From NCBI GenBank assembly GCA_949126835.1, contig OX421509.1, positions 7,958,911 through 8,022,910 on the forward strand: a stretch of DNA of 64,000 nucleotides, written 5' to 3'. The notes below the pieces were generated by a model. It saw only the letters and a list, made by a program, of their open reading frames with translations. It ran no database searches and was not told the origin of the DNA. Positions 54,839 through 64,000 of this stretch are shown piece by piece. The stretch's first letter is position 1, and every line of letters starts with the position of its first letter. This DNA comes from Anisus vortex. Its lineage: Eukaryota; Mollusca; Gastropoda; Planorbidae. Position numbers and translations under genes: made by a program.

Positions 54839-55234
54839 GCTTTTGTGTTTTTAATCATTTTGAAAGGAAGCAGGAAAACTGTTGCAGTCAATGCAGGATA
54901 TTTTTTTCCATACAGTAAGTAGGCAGTTGTTTACCTTATAAGTTGAGTTGTTAATACGTTAATACACAGACAGATACACAGATAGTCGTTAAGTTGGACA
55001 GATTCAGAGAAAGAGTTAGAAATAGAGGAGAAAGAAAGAGAGAAAGAGAAAAAGAAAAAGACAAGTGAAAGAGAGAGAGAGAGCGAGAGAGAGAGAGAGA
55101 GAGACAGAAAGAAAGAAAGAAAGAGAAGCGGGGGTTAAGTTATACAAATTAAGTTCACCTGTAAATTGTTCCCTGAAGTAGAAAAGAGAGAAGAAATATA
55201 GAAGACACAAAAAGAGTTATGTATTCGGCGCATT
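54839..55234. other. Array edge, unassigned DNA and GA tract
   Basis: Unassigned sequence to about 55010, then a (GA)n/(GAAA)n tract at 55018-55130. Confidence 0.6.
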
Positions 55235-55728
55235 CAGTAGAGTAGTGTATAGAGAATAGAGTAGTGTATAGAGAATAGAGTAGTGTATAGAGAATAGAGT
55301 AGTGTATAGAGAATAGAGTAGTGTATAGAGAATAGAGTAGTGTATAGAGAATAGAGTAGTGTATTGAGAATAGAGTAGTGTATAGAGAATAGAGTAGTGT
55401 ATAGAGAATAGAGTAGTGTATAGAGAATAGAGTAGTGTATAGAGAATAGAGTAGTGTATAGACAATAGAGTAGTGTATAGAGAATAGAGTAGTGTATAGA
55501 GAATAGAGTAGTGTATAGAGAATAGAGTAGTGTAAAGAGAATAGAGTAGTGTATAGAGAATAGAGTAGTGTATAGAGAATAGAGTAGCGTATAGAGAATA
55601 GAGTAGCGTTTAGAGAATAGAGTAGTGTATAGAGAATAGAGTAGTGTATAGAGAATAGAGTAGTGTATAGAGAATAGAGTAGTGTATAGAGAATAGAGTA
55701 GTGTATAGAGAATAGAGTAGTGTAAAGA
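55235..55728. repeat. 19-bp minisatellite
   Basis: About 26 copies of gagtagtgtatagagaata with rare variants (tattgag, tagcgtat, taaagag). The 198-codon complementary frame (LYTTLFSIHYSI repeats) exists because 57 bp, three units, is a multiple of three; it is not a gene. Confidence 0.95.
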
Positions 55729-55954
55729 GAAAAGGAATCGGAGAGAGACAAAGAGTGTGTAAGTGATCAGAGGGAGTGGCGGAGGAGTGAAGTAGAGGAG
55801 CCTTTGAAGGATTAGTCCTACTCCCTAACGAGATGCCGTCCTATCTCAAGGAACAAATTTAACTAAAATGTTCTATGTTCCGCAAAGAACGCTTCGTTCT
55901 GCCGACTCCTCGCTTCTGGAGGTGCCCCGTTTCTCTCTGACGACCGTGGGTCAT

Positions 55955-57886
55955 CCATAAAGTACGTCACTTTTTAGGGGGGAGGGGGGGGGTCAGGCCG
56001 TGTGTGACGTCACACATTTATTTATTTTTATTTTATTTCTTATTTATTTTTATTTTTTAAAGTAGAAGTTAAAAGCTTTAAAAATTATTTTCCTTCGAGA
56101 TTCTTTCCTCCTCCAATCTCAATCAACCAAACAACTGATGGACTCAAAGCGTCAAAAAGAGCACATGCAGATTCTCATAAATTTCCTTCATTGTTTGTGG
56201 CACAAACTCTCAAATTCACTATGTCGAGATCAACAGGTGTTTTCAAATCTTTATTGTCCATCTTTGCAGACCAGCCTGCTTGATAAAATTTGCAAAGTGT
56301 GTTATTTATACTTTGCCTCACAAACAATGTTGAATATGCAGGGACACACAGAGCTCGGGCTTGTGAGAATGTGCCAACCCAAACTGTTCCAGAATCAACT
56401 TAGATAAAACTCATCCGTCCTTGAGAATCGCTGCTAGAAGGCAAAGAGAACTCATGGCAGTTATTGCCAGAAGAGAAAATGCACATTCAGAGGATGTTGC
56501 GTAGCTAGGTGAGGATGAAGTTGATCTGTCTGCAATTATCCTTCCGCAGAAAACTATGATTGTGAAAGATTTTTGCCAGTCGTAACTATGGATGAACACT
56601 TTACTTCAACATGGATATATGATGTCCAGTGATATTTTTAAATGAAACATAATTCACAGATCCATAATAAACAGATTCAATATAGCACAAGATGTTGTCA
56701 CATAATTTCTCAATCCAGTCTTTTTTTTTTTGTCAATTTTTTTGTTTCCTTTTTATTATTTAATCACTGGGTGAGTTCAAGATTCGCTAATGTACTTCTT
56801 ATCCTGTGTAAAAAAAGATTGCATAATCGGAAGATTATCTAAAACTGGACCTCACCTATTGTAGGCTTAAATGAAAAAAAAGCAGATAAATGATGTGTGT
56901 TATATAATTGTCTAGTCTAATTTTTGCAATTGTTGTTGTCAAATTCAATAATAATATAGATATAAGTTACTGCTTCAATGAATAACTGTTAAAACTGTTG
57001 AAAATTAACTATTGTTACGACCTCAATCCCCTTGTGGCCAGAGCCGTGTAAATGTTGTTGATAATTCTCGTTTGTCCTAGGGTAGACTTTGGTTATTATT
57101 ACTTATATTTCAGTATTACACGAACTCTCCTTATTGTCCTGGGCACAAACTCAGGATTTGTGTTCTAACAGTTCCTTTCCTTGACGTTATGGTTTTAAAA
57201 TATATATATATATATTATAATATGGTAAACAATGAAACAAAAATAGTAACTTGACAAGGAAGCTTCAGTGTAAATGTTGTTGATAATTTAATTCAGGTGA
57301 TATGTGCCAATATATACAATATGAAGATTATATACAGTTAGAAGAAAATAGTGTCAACACAAGCGTCCACTCTGTACAAAACTCTGCACAAGACTCCATC
57401 TGTCCAAACCACTAGCTGCTTGGCCTTAAATACTAGCGGGTGAGAGCGGGGAACAGACCTATTACTAGGAGGGGTGAAAATAATGGTATCATTACAAAAC
57501 TCATAATAAAAATGATAGTTTTAACATAAACTTCCCTGTACGAGAAATAATAGACTATTCCTAGCCATTCCGAGAATTAGAGGTCTGCACGAGAGTGGAT
57601 TCTTGTAACAGTCTAGGCTTAAGTACCGCCCACAAAACTCGCGTTGAGAGAGAGCTGTTAATACATGACACTATTCTAGTCGTAAAGTCATTTTAACTTT
57701 TAAGTGAAATTTTTATTATTTAATACTGTTTAATAGTGAAGTGTGTTTTAGATTAAATAGGGGTTAATTTTTTTTTTAAATGTTCGAAAGTGTGACGTAC
57801 TTTAGGGAGGGGGTCCGGAGATTTGTGACAGTTTGTGTCAGGGAGGGGGTTAAAACTGGTAAAAAATAGCGTGACGTACTTTATGG
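55955..57886. mobile_element. TIR DNA transposon with nested solo LTR
   Basis: Perfect 16-bp inverted ends ccataaagtacgtcac (55955-55970) and gtgacgtactttatgg (57871-57886). G-rich subterminal blocks lie inside each end, and the tacgtcac motif is repeated internally at 57793. Short plus frame 56138..56407 (89 codons) may be a transposase relic but shows no motif I know. A 657-bp solo LTR is inserted at 57014. The exact outer boundary and duplication were not resolved. Confidence 0.7.
57014..57670 (-). mobile_element. Solo LTR of the element A family
   Basis: 657 bp, TGTTACGACC...ATACATGACA, with a 4-bp duplication CTAT (57010-57013, 57671-57674). Clearly aligned with A's LTR (aatccccttgtggccagagc shared) but with many substitutions, so it is an older insertion. 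Confidence 0.9.
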
Positions 57887-57892
57887 ACAGTG

Positions 57893-58225
57893 CCTTAGAG
57901 CCTTCTCAACATCCGGTCCAAAGGTGTGGAATCTACTTCCCATTCAACCCATGGGAACACGTTCTATTGCTACTTTCAGAAAGAACTTAACAACACATTA
58001 TTTCAATATTTACTTTCGTTAAATATGTTTCAGACCCCTACTGTCGTGCTTTTTATGCTAAGTCCGTTAATGCTTCATTTATTTGCCTTGTCCCAGGTTT
58101 GTAAAGTTTTAAATCATCAATCTTAGCCTAGATATTTTATCCGTGTTCTTAGTTGTATGTTAAATGCGCTCTGAGCTTACATTATGTTTGTTGTTGGCAG
58201 CGCTATACAAATAGAAACTTTGGTA
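57893..58225 (+). pseudogene. LINE RT C-terminus and 3' end
   Basis: One plus frame reads RAFSTSGPKVWNLLPIQPMG then SIATFRKNLTTHYFNIYF and a stop near 58020. This is the R.FS..GPK.WN.LP......FKK.LK..LF ending of LINE RT proteins (recalled). The following noncoding part ends near gcgctatacaaatagaaact. Confidence 0.7.
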
Positions 58226-58271
58226 CAATAAAAGACAAGAATATTGAGTAGTGATAAAGAGAAGGGCTGAT

Positions 58272-58311
<40 letters not shown>

Positions 58312-58850
58312 AAGAAAAGGGGGTGAAATAAACAGGTTTTAAAGGGAAAAGAATGTCTAGAGAGATTAGCATAGGTGTAGCCACTGTAGGCGGGGAAGGT
58401 GGGGGGGTGAGGGGTACGACACGTAGCCCCTTTTTTTCCTACTTCTAAACAGAACATTGATATTTCTTTTCTTTGTTGTTTTAATTTTTTTTACAAATTA
58501 TAATTACTGTAACTGTCTGTAACAGTGCTGTTTTTTTTTTCTTCTCACTTTGACTTCATGAGAATAATAATACATGTTACCGCATGTAAAATTTTGTCTG
58601 AAAATGAGTAGATCTAAATTAAATTATTGAGTCTATTATTTTTTTACTTTTTAACTATTGAAAATTAGATGTCATGTTACTCTCCCAATTGATTAGGCGC
58701 AAATTGTGCATCAGCGCAGCGTAAGCCCACCCCCTACCACCCTTCAGACCCTACTGTGCACTACCCCCCTCCCACCTTGAACTATTTGCACCCCCCCCCT
58801 TTTATTTCTACCTCTACCTAAAAATCGGGAAATAAAAAGAGAGAGAAATA

Positions 58851-58892
<42 letters not shown>

Positions 58893-59040
58893 TAGAGAGA
58901 CATAGAAGTTAGGAGAAATAAAGTCTAAATGCTAGAAAGAGAGTGTTGGAGTAATATATTTCAGAATTCAGTATACAAATGAAATAACTCTAAACTTTAT
59001 TATTATTTTCATATTGAAAACATCAGGAGACCACTATCTT
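58226..59040. other. Unassigned DNA with GA tracts
   Basis: (GA)n at 58278-58312 and 58848-58890, C-rich patches at 58725-58800; otherwise nothing recognised. Confidence 0.5.
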
Positions 59041-59043
59041 TGT

Positions 59044-59047
59044 GATT

Positions 59048-59081
<34 letters not shown>
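59044..59081. repeat. Poly-A run of about 38
   Basis: Uninterrupted A homopolymer; could be a retrotransposon tail, but no body is recognised upstream. Confidence 0.9.
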
Positions 59082-59083
<2 letters not shown>

Positions 59084-59239
59084 AGACGGAACAGAAGACT
59101 CTGACGTCACTTCCGTAACCAATAACCACGTCATACCTCAGACGTATCGCTTAGAGATTATTATTACGCATTGAAAAAATAAATAAAATAGCTCAGAATA
59201 AAATAATAAATAAAAGAACAATGTTACAGTTAAAATAGC

Positions 59240-59750
<511 letters not shown>

Positions 59751-59976
59751 ATAATCTTAAAAAAAATATATTTGTGTAAACTTAGTATTTGTATAGAAGT
59801 AAATTGTGAAGCAAAATAAAAGACTTTAAAAGTAAAAGTTAAAAAACAACAAAAATAGATTTCTAGTTCCGGGAGCAGACACAAATACATTTTTAAACGG
59901 GTAACAGAAAAAAAAATAGGTCAAATTTAGTTGGTCATTCAAAAGGATAATTTTCAAGAGATTCGCATTGGCTTTT

Positions 59977-60200
59977 TCTTATCTTATCTTATATATTACA
60001 AACGCTACTTCTATATAGAAGATTATTGTGTCCTAGGTTCATCCGAGGTCCGAGTATAGTCTTGCATCTTTGTTATAAATGTTTTAAATGATGTTGTTAC
60101 TGTTTTTTCCTGGCAACGCATTCCATGCCCAGATGCCAATCGGGAAGAGAGTATTTATATGTATTTGTTCTCGCTTAAGGGATAAGGAACCTGTTTTTGT
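59977..60200 (+). repeat. Dispersed repeat R, free copy
   Basis: tatatagaagattattgtgt, agtatagtcttgcatctttg and tatgtatttgttctcgctta match 8165-8375 in order with moderate divergence. Confidence 0.65.
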
Positions 60201-60489
60201 CTTTATGTTTATCTGAGCATGCAACAGGTTGTTATTGGGATGTATTTCTAAATTAGAGTTTAACGCTTTATGCATTATTGCTTATTAGTCTGTCTTTCAT
60301 TGCTTTAAATTTTAATCTATTTATATTGGTTTGAATCATTATTCGATTGATTTTATTGTTTAAAAATTATATATAGACTATATTATATATATATATATTC
60401 GATTGATTTATATTGGGCTATTTTACATCGTAGAATGATTTTCACTGGATTGATTTTGTATTGAATTGATTTGCTATTTCTTGTTTAAA

Positions 60490-60910
60490 ATGTCGTGTGT
60501 AATATTATGTTTGTAGTATAATATTGTTTGTGATGTCATGTTTGTCATGTAATGTTCCTTATTTCAAGAGTGTAATAATGTCATGCATGCTTTGTCATTA
60601 TTACTATCAACAATGCTATAAATAGTAACAGGAATATTATTATTGTTTGTTAAACATGTTTGCAATGTCATGTTTAAATATTTTTTTTGTAATGTGAGGT
60701 TAGCAATGTCTCGTTTGCAATGTCAAATTTGCAATGAAGTGTTGATAATGTCCTGTTCTCGAGGTCATTTAGGAAATGTCATATTTTGCAAATTTCATGT
60801 TTGTAAGGTCATGTATGCAATTTCATGGTAGTAATGTCATTTTTTTTGTTCTCATCTAATGTATATGTTTGAAATGTTTCTTTTTGTCATTTCAAGTTTC
60901 TAATGCTATG
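60490..60910. repeat. Degenerate ATGTCATGTTTGCA-type tandem tract
   Basis: tgtcatgtttg, tgcaatgtcatgttt, agcaatgtctcgtttgc, aatgtcaaatttgcaatg and so on recur at 14-17 bp for over 400 bp. Strongly diverged. Confidence 0.55.
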
Positions 60911-60949
60911 CTTTCAATATAAAGTAGCATACCATTTTGACAAAACTGA

Positions 60950-61190
60950 TCAAAAGGCTGGTAAAATAGCGTTCAGTAGTTTCTGTGGCCAGGGTATTAC
61001 GAGGGGATGTGAGGCCATCCCAATGCCCAGCCCCACTTTTCTTTACCCCACCTTTACGTTACCGCCTAATTAAGGTCAGGTACCCATCAGAGCTGGGTAG
61101 AATCAGTGGCACCCTCAAGTCCCGGAAAAAAAATCCTAGCCTGCACCATGATTCAAAGCCAGAACCTTCGGATCGCCTTCAATATCAGGG
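60950..61190 (-). repeat. SINE copy, inverted
   Basis: gcgttcagtagtttctgtgg, aatgcccagccccactt and catcagagctgggtagaatc, with a trace of the head at the right. Complete in outline, diverged. Confidence 0.7.
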
Positions 61191-62344
61191 TTCAATCATC
61201 ACGTTTCTAATGTACTGAGTTGAAAATGTGTTTTTCTTCACATGTAACGTTTTTAATTTTAATTGGTTATAATATCTCTTTTTTTTTCCTACATGCAATG
61301 ATTCAAATGTTTTGTTGCAAATATAGCATTTGAAAAAAGGTCATGTTAAAAATGTTATTCTTTAATAATATCAAAATGTATAAAATAACTCGATTGATAG
61401 TAGCCAGAATTATTAACCTTTAGTAATAATATCGTTCAATGTTATTTTTTGTTTTCTGTCTTAAAATTGCATTTCTAACGAGAGCTAGAAGAGAGGTAAT
61501 CTCATTTAACTTTCTGAGGGAACCTTCGGGGTTAGGGCTTGGGTCGGGATAGATTCCGGAACCTTCCCATCGATATTACGCCAATGGCTCGTCAAATTCC
61601 AGTGTCGGTTTCACTGTTATCACAAACACAACAAAAAATATTGTGCGACCTTTTAATTCTTCTTCGTAGCCTGCATTCTGCAGTTCCGTCAACACATCAA
61701 GTTCAAGGTCACCGCTGGCCTTGTGTGTTTGTAGCGTGTCTATGGATGGTTGGGGGCTAGGATATATTTCATAAGGATAGAGGTGGGGGGGGGGGGGAAG
61801 GGTTCGGTTGATTTCCGAAAGGTTTTAAACAATCTTGTATGAAATTTATTAAGAATACGGAAAGAGTGGTGTGTACTTATTTGACGGAGATTTAAATTTC
61901 GAAGATTTAGAGTTGCCAAGTTAGAGAACTTTTCTCCCAAAATGTCTGACATCTTCAGAAAGTGTGAAGTGCATAATTTATCCTAAGCTATTAGTCCACA
62001 ATATTTCATGCTGTGAATTAGAGTAACATTCTTTTAATTACAAACTGGTGAGTTTTCAAGTTTCATGGCCGTAAATTAACAAAATTATGTTTCCAAAATG
62101 TATGGATATTTTCTGAGATCGTCAGCGTTCGTGGTCTCTTGACTGTGGAAAGTTGTGTTGGCTTGAGACTGTATTAGTTACACTAATGCGTTGAGTGTGG
62201 TAATCAAGGAAACTTATTTGGTCTGCTTTGTAAGTTCTTGAATGTCAGCAATGTGGAATACGTGCGTATCATTTGAAATTACCGAAGTAGTTCTTCTTCA
62301 TTTTATTGTGGAGACCTAGTTAGGACCGAAAAAAGAGTCCATAA
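61191..62344. other. Unassigned DNA upstream of the SLC5-like exon
   Basis: Includes a somewhat GC-richer patch (61520-61760) and a G run at 61786-61797. No exon is supported. Promoter or 5' untranslated exons of the downstream gene may lie here, but I see no core promoter that I can defend. Confidence 0.35.
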
Positions 62345-62495
62345 TTTGCTGGGTTCGAATCCGTTTTTATTAGGCCACATTTTTACCCCATTCTACCCAG
62401 CTCTGATGAACAACATGGATAATATCTTTATTTGGGTAAAACAATAAAAAATGAGTATGGGCATTGTGCTAGCATCACAATCCCATATTTCTATT
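62345..62495 (+). repeat. SINE copy with box B
   Basis: tgggttcgaatccgt (box B), then ttctacccagctctgatgaa and gggcattgtgctagcatcac. Moderately diverged. Confidence 0.65.
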
Positions 62496-62733
62496 AGGTC
62501 ACTTTTACGAAGCGTTTAAGGAAACGTTTAAGTCCACATGATCTGAAAAAAAGTTACCATAGTTACTTAGACTCCTTGATTAGCGAGTTTATAATGTGTA
62601 ATTATTTGTTATCACTGTTAACGTCAATAGACTATTTGAACTTAATTTTGTCTTCATTAAGGCTACGAGTGTAGGCCTATACAGAGAAACCAACAAGGTA
62701 TAGCCTGCTGGACTTAGCTGTTGACCGCTTAAG

Positions 62734-62854
62734 ATGATCTCTATGCAGAACACTTTCGGACCCTGGGATTATGTGGTCTTCGCAGCCATGCTGGTCATCT
62801 GTATGGGCATAGGGATATGGTTCGCGCTGAAAGGAGGCGGACAGAGGACCCAAG
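62734..62854 (+). CDS. First coding exon of an SLC5-family sodium-coupled solute transporter
   Basis: ATG at 62734 gives 40 codons plus one base, then a strong donor (caag|gtaagag, GT at 62855-62856), so the intron is phase 1. An in-frame TGA at 62722-62724 supports this ATG as the start. The peptide has FGPWDYVVFAAMLVICMGIG and then a basic GGGQRTQ. This is the N-terminus and first membrane helix (about residues 13-32) of SSS/SLC5 symporters, closest in my memory to the SLC5A6/A8/A12 branch (multivitamin or monocarboxylate with sodium) at the plasma membrane. The exact substrate cannot be told from one exon. A ttag at 62716-62719 could be an acceptor for a 5' untranslated exon boundary. The rest lies beyond the window. 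Confidence 0.85.
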
Positions 62855-63010
62855 GTAAGAGTTGACTACATAGTGTACTGTGTTATTTTGGTACAGATAC
62901 ATTTACTCATTTTAAAAAATCTGTTTATCGTCGTTTATGACAACTGTAAACATTATTATTGGCCTCATGGACAATTCTTTAATATTATGCATGCATGGTG
63001 AATCTAAAGG

Positions 63011-64000
63011 CAGTGGCGTAGCTAGGGTCATCTGCGCCCGGGGACATGACACAAAGTCTGCTCCCCTTCTCGGACCGACAGAATCTGGGGGCTCAATGAA
63101 AGATGACAAGGGACCGGGTAGGCAGACCCCGTGACCCCGAGGCAACCGCGCCTCGTGCTCAGTCAGCCGCAAGCCAGAGAATTTTGAAATTTTACGGTTT
63201 ATATGGTTCATTTACGAAGCATCTGGTATTTTAATGAAATAGAATACAGACTAATAAGTCTCTATACTATTGTAAACAATTTATTTGAAAAAAAAATACT
63301 CTACTAATTATACATGACTGGAATAGACATAGTCTACAACAAATTGATCCTCCTTGATTTAACTGTCGCAAACTCGTCAATCACGTTGTCAAAATTAATA
63401 TTCTCAAGTGTTTCTCTTTCGATGCTAAGGAGTGCAAGATCACTCTGACCAGGGGTCGGCAACCTTTTGGCTAATTGTTTGCCAAACTAGGATTTCTAAA
63501 CCATTCAGCGTGCCAACAGCCTAAAAGTCAACCTGCTTTATTATACTTGTTTTATTTTTATAAGACAATTTAACTCCGTAGCAAGATTAAGGCCAAAAGC
63601 GAAGGAAATTTATGGAGAAAAAAACGGTAAAGCGTTTTATATTTAATAACGACAATTAACGCGTTTGTGATTATCATATTTTATTTGCATTTATACCAAA
63701 AAAATAATATGACCAAACTTTCACATTTTTGGTAATGATTTTGTAAACATTATCATTTGGTTGTCCAGATAAGATTCTAGTCTAGCAACTGATAATATTT
63801 TAATATCGATGATAGTTTATTCTCAGTTTAACTGAGATTGTTTTTAATTTGCTTAATGCTAAAGATATAATACAGGCGATTATAGTAGAGCGGAATTCAA
63901 ATGTAGTAATCATACAAACTGGGTAGTTATTGTAATGTTTTAAAAATGTGCATAAAATGTTTTAGTCATATAGACCTAATATTTATATAATTTTCAACTA
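63011..64000. mobile_element. hAT-Tip100-like transposon X2 (partial), intronic
   Basis: Starts cagtggcgtagctagggtca like X1 and follows X1 closely, with about 85 bp extra at roughly 63096-63182 (ggtaggcagaccccgtgacc). The nested hAT-1 begins at the same internal point as in X1. The right end is outside the window. Confidence 0.85.
63450..64000. mobile_element. hAT-1 element nested in X2 (partial)
   Basis: Starts caggggtcggcaacc after ACTCTGAC (63442-63449), equivalent to the ACTCAGAC site of X1. The body matches 12303-12910 with small indels. Cut by the window end. Confidence 0.85.

Larger units (their letters stand above)
62855..64000 (+). other. Intron 1 of the SLC5-like gene (runs off window)
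   Basis: Begins GTAAGAG and has no acceptor-plus-exon continuing the SLC5 protein before the window end. It is mostly filled by transposon X2. Confidence 0.75.

Noticed and set aside
55155..55751. 198-codon repetitive frame resembling a tandem-repeat protein
   Set aside because: It is the 19-bp minisatellite read in frame; three units equal 57 bp, so stops are avoided by periodicity.
56138..56407. 89-codon frame as a host gene
   Set aside because: Lies within a TIR transposon and shows no recognisable domain; kept only as a possible transposase relic.

Overview
Eukaryotic, AT-rich, intron- and repeat-dominated DNA. The window reads as a piece of an invertebrate animal genome. I favour a gastropod mollusc, but that rests on remembered resemblance of the repeats and on general character; no rRNA, mitochondrial or other marker gene is present to prove it. 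There are no bacterial-style operons.

Only one cellular gene is convincing: a first coding exon at 62734..62854 (+) with an SLC5/SSS sodium-solute symporter N-terminus and a clean GT donor. The rest of that gene runs off the right edge. Almost everything else recognisable is mobile or tandemly repeated DNA.

Layout. 1-16.9 kb: hAT-type DNA transposons (several with perfect 8-bp target duplications), small MITEs and copies of a tRNA-derived SINE. 16.97-23.89 kb: LTR retrotransposon A, with two 675-bp LTRs and a gag-PR-INT frame whose RT/RNase H core has been deleted. 23.9-35.7 kb: LINE 3'-end remnants, SINEs, MITEs, long GA/CT, GATA, CA and AT microsatellites, and another hAT element. 35.69-54.84 kb: one large 23-bp minisatellite split by LTR element B (35947..51185) and by a related solo LTR (52577..53949). 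B is itself split by LTR element C (42050..49152). 55.0-62.5 kb: a 19-bp minisatellite, a TIR transposon holding a nested solo LTR, LINE ends, GA tracts and SINEs. 62.7-64 kb: the SLC5-like exon and an intron carrying a second copy of the composite hAT element seen at 11.9-14.8 kb.

The main biological theme is the LTR elements. A, B and C are Ty3/gypsy-type by sequence, but all three encode integrase upstream of reverse transcriptase, the Ty1/copia-like order known from the Gmr1 clade. A and C have a SCAN-like capsid region and an N-terminal SAP-like segment; B has a different, proline-rich gag without a zinc knuckle. C looks intact (one 1588-codon frame, two 600-bp LTRs, 4-bp duplication). 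B has a nearly intact pol but a broken 5' gag. A has LTRs of equal length that appear near-identical yet no usable RT, so it was probably mobilised in trans. The order of events in the 36-54 kb block can be read directly: minisatellite first, then B and the solo LTR, then C into B.

LTR, target-duplication and motif coordinates were read by eye from the sequence; ends of SINE, LINE and MITE remnants are approximate.
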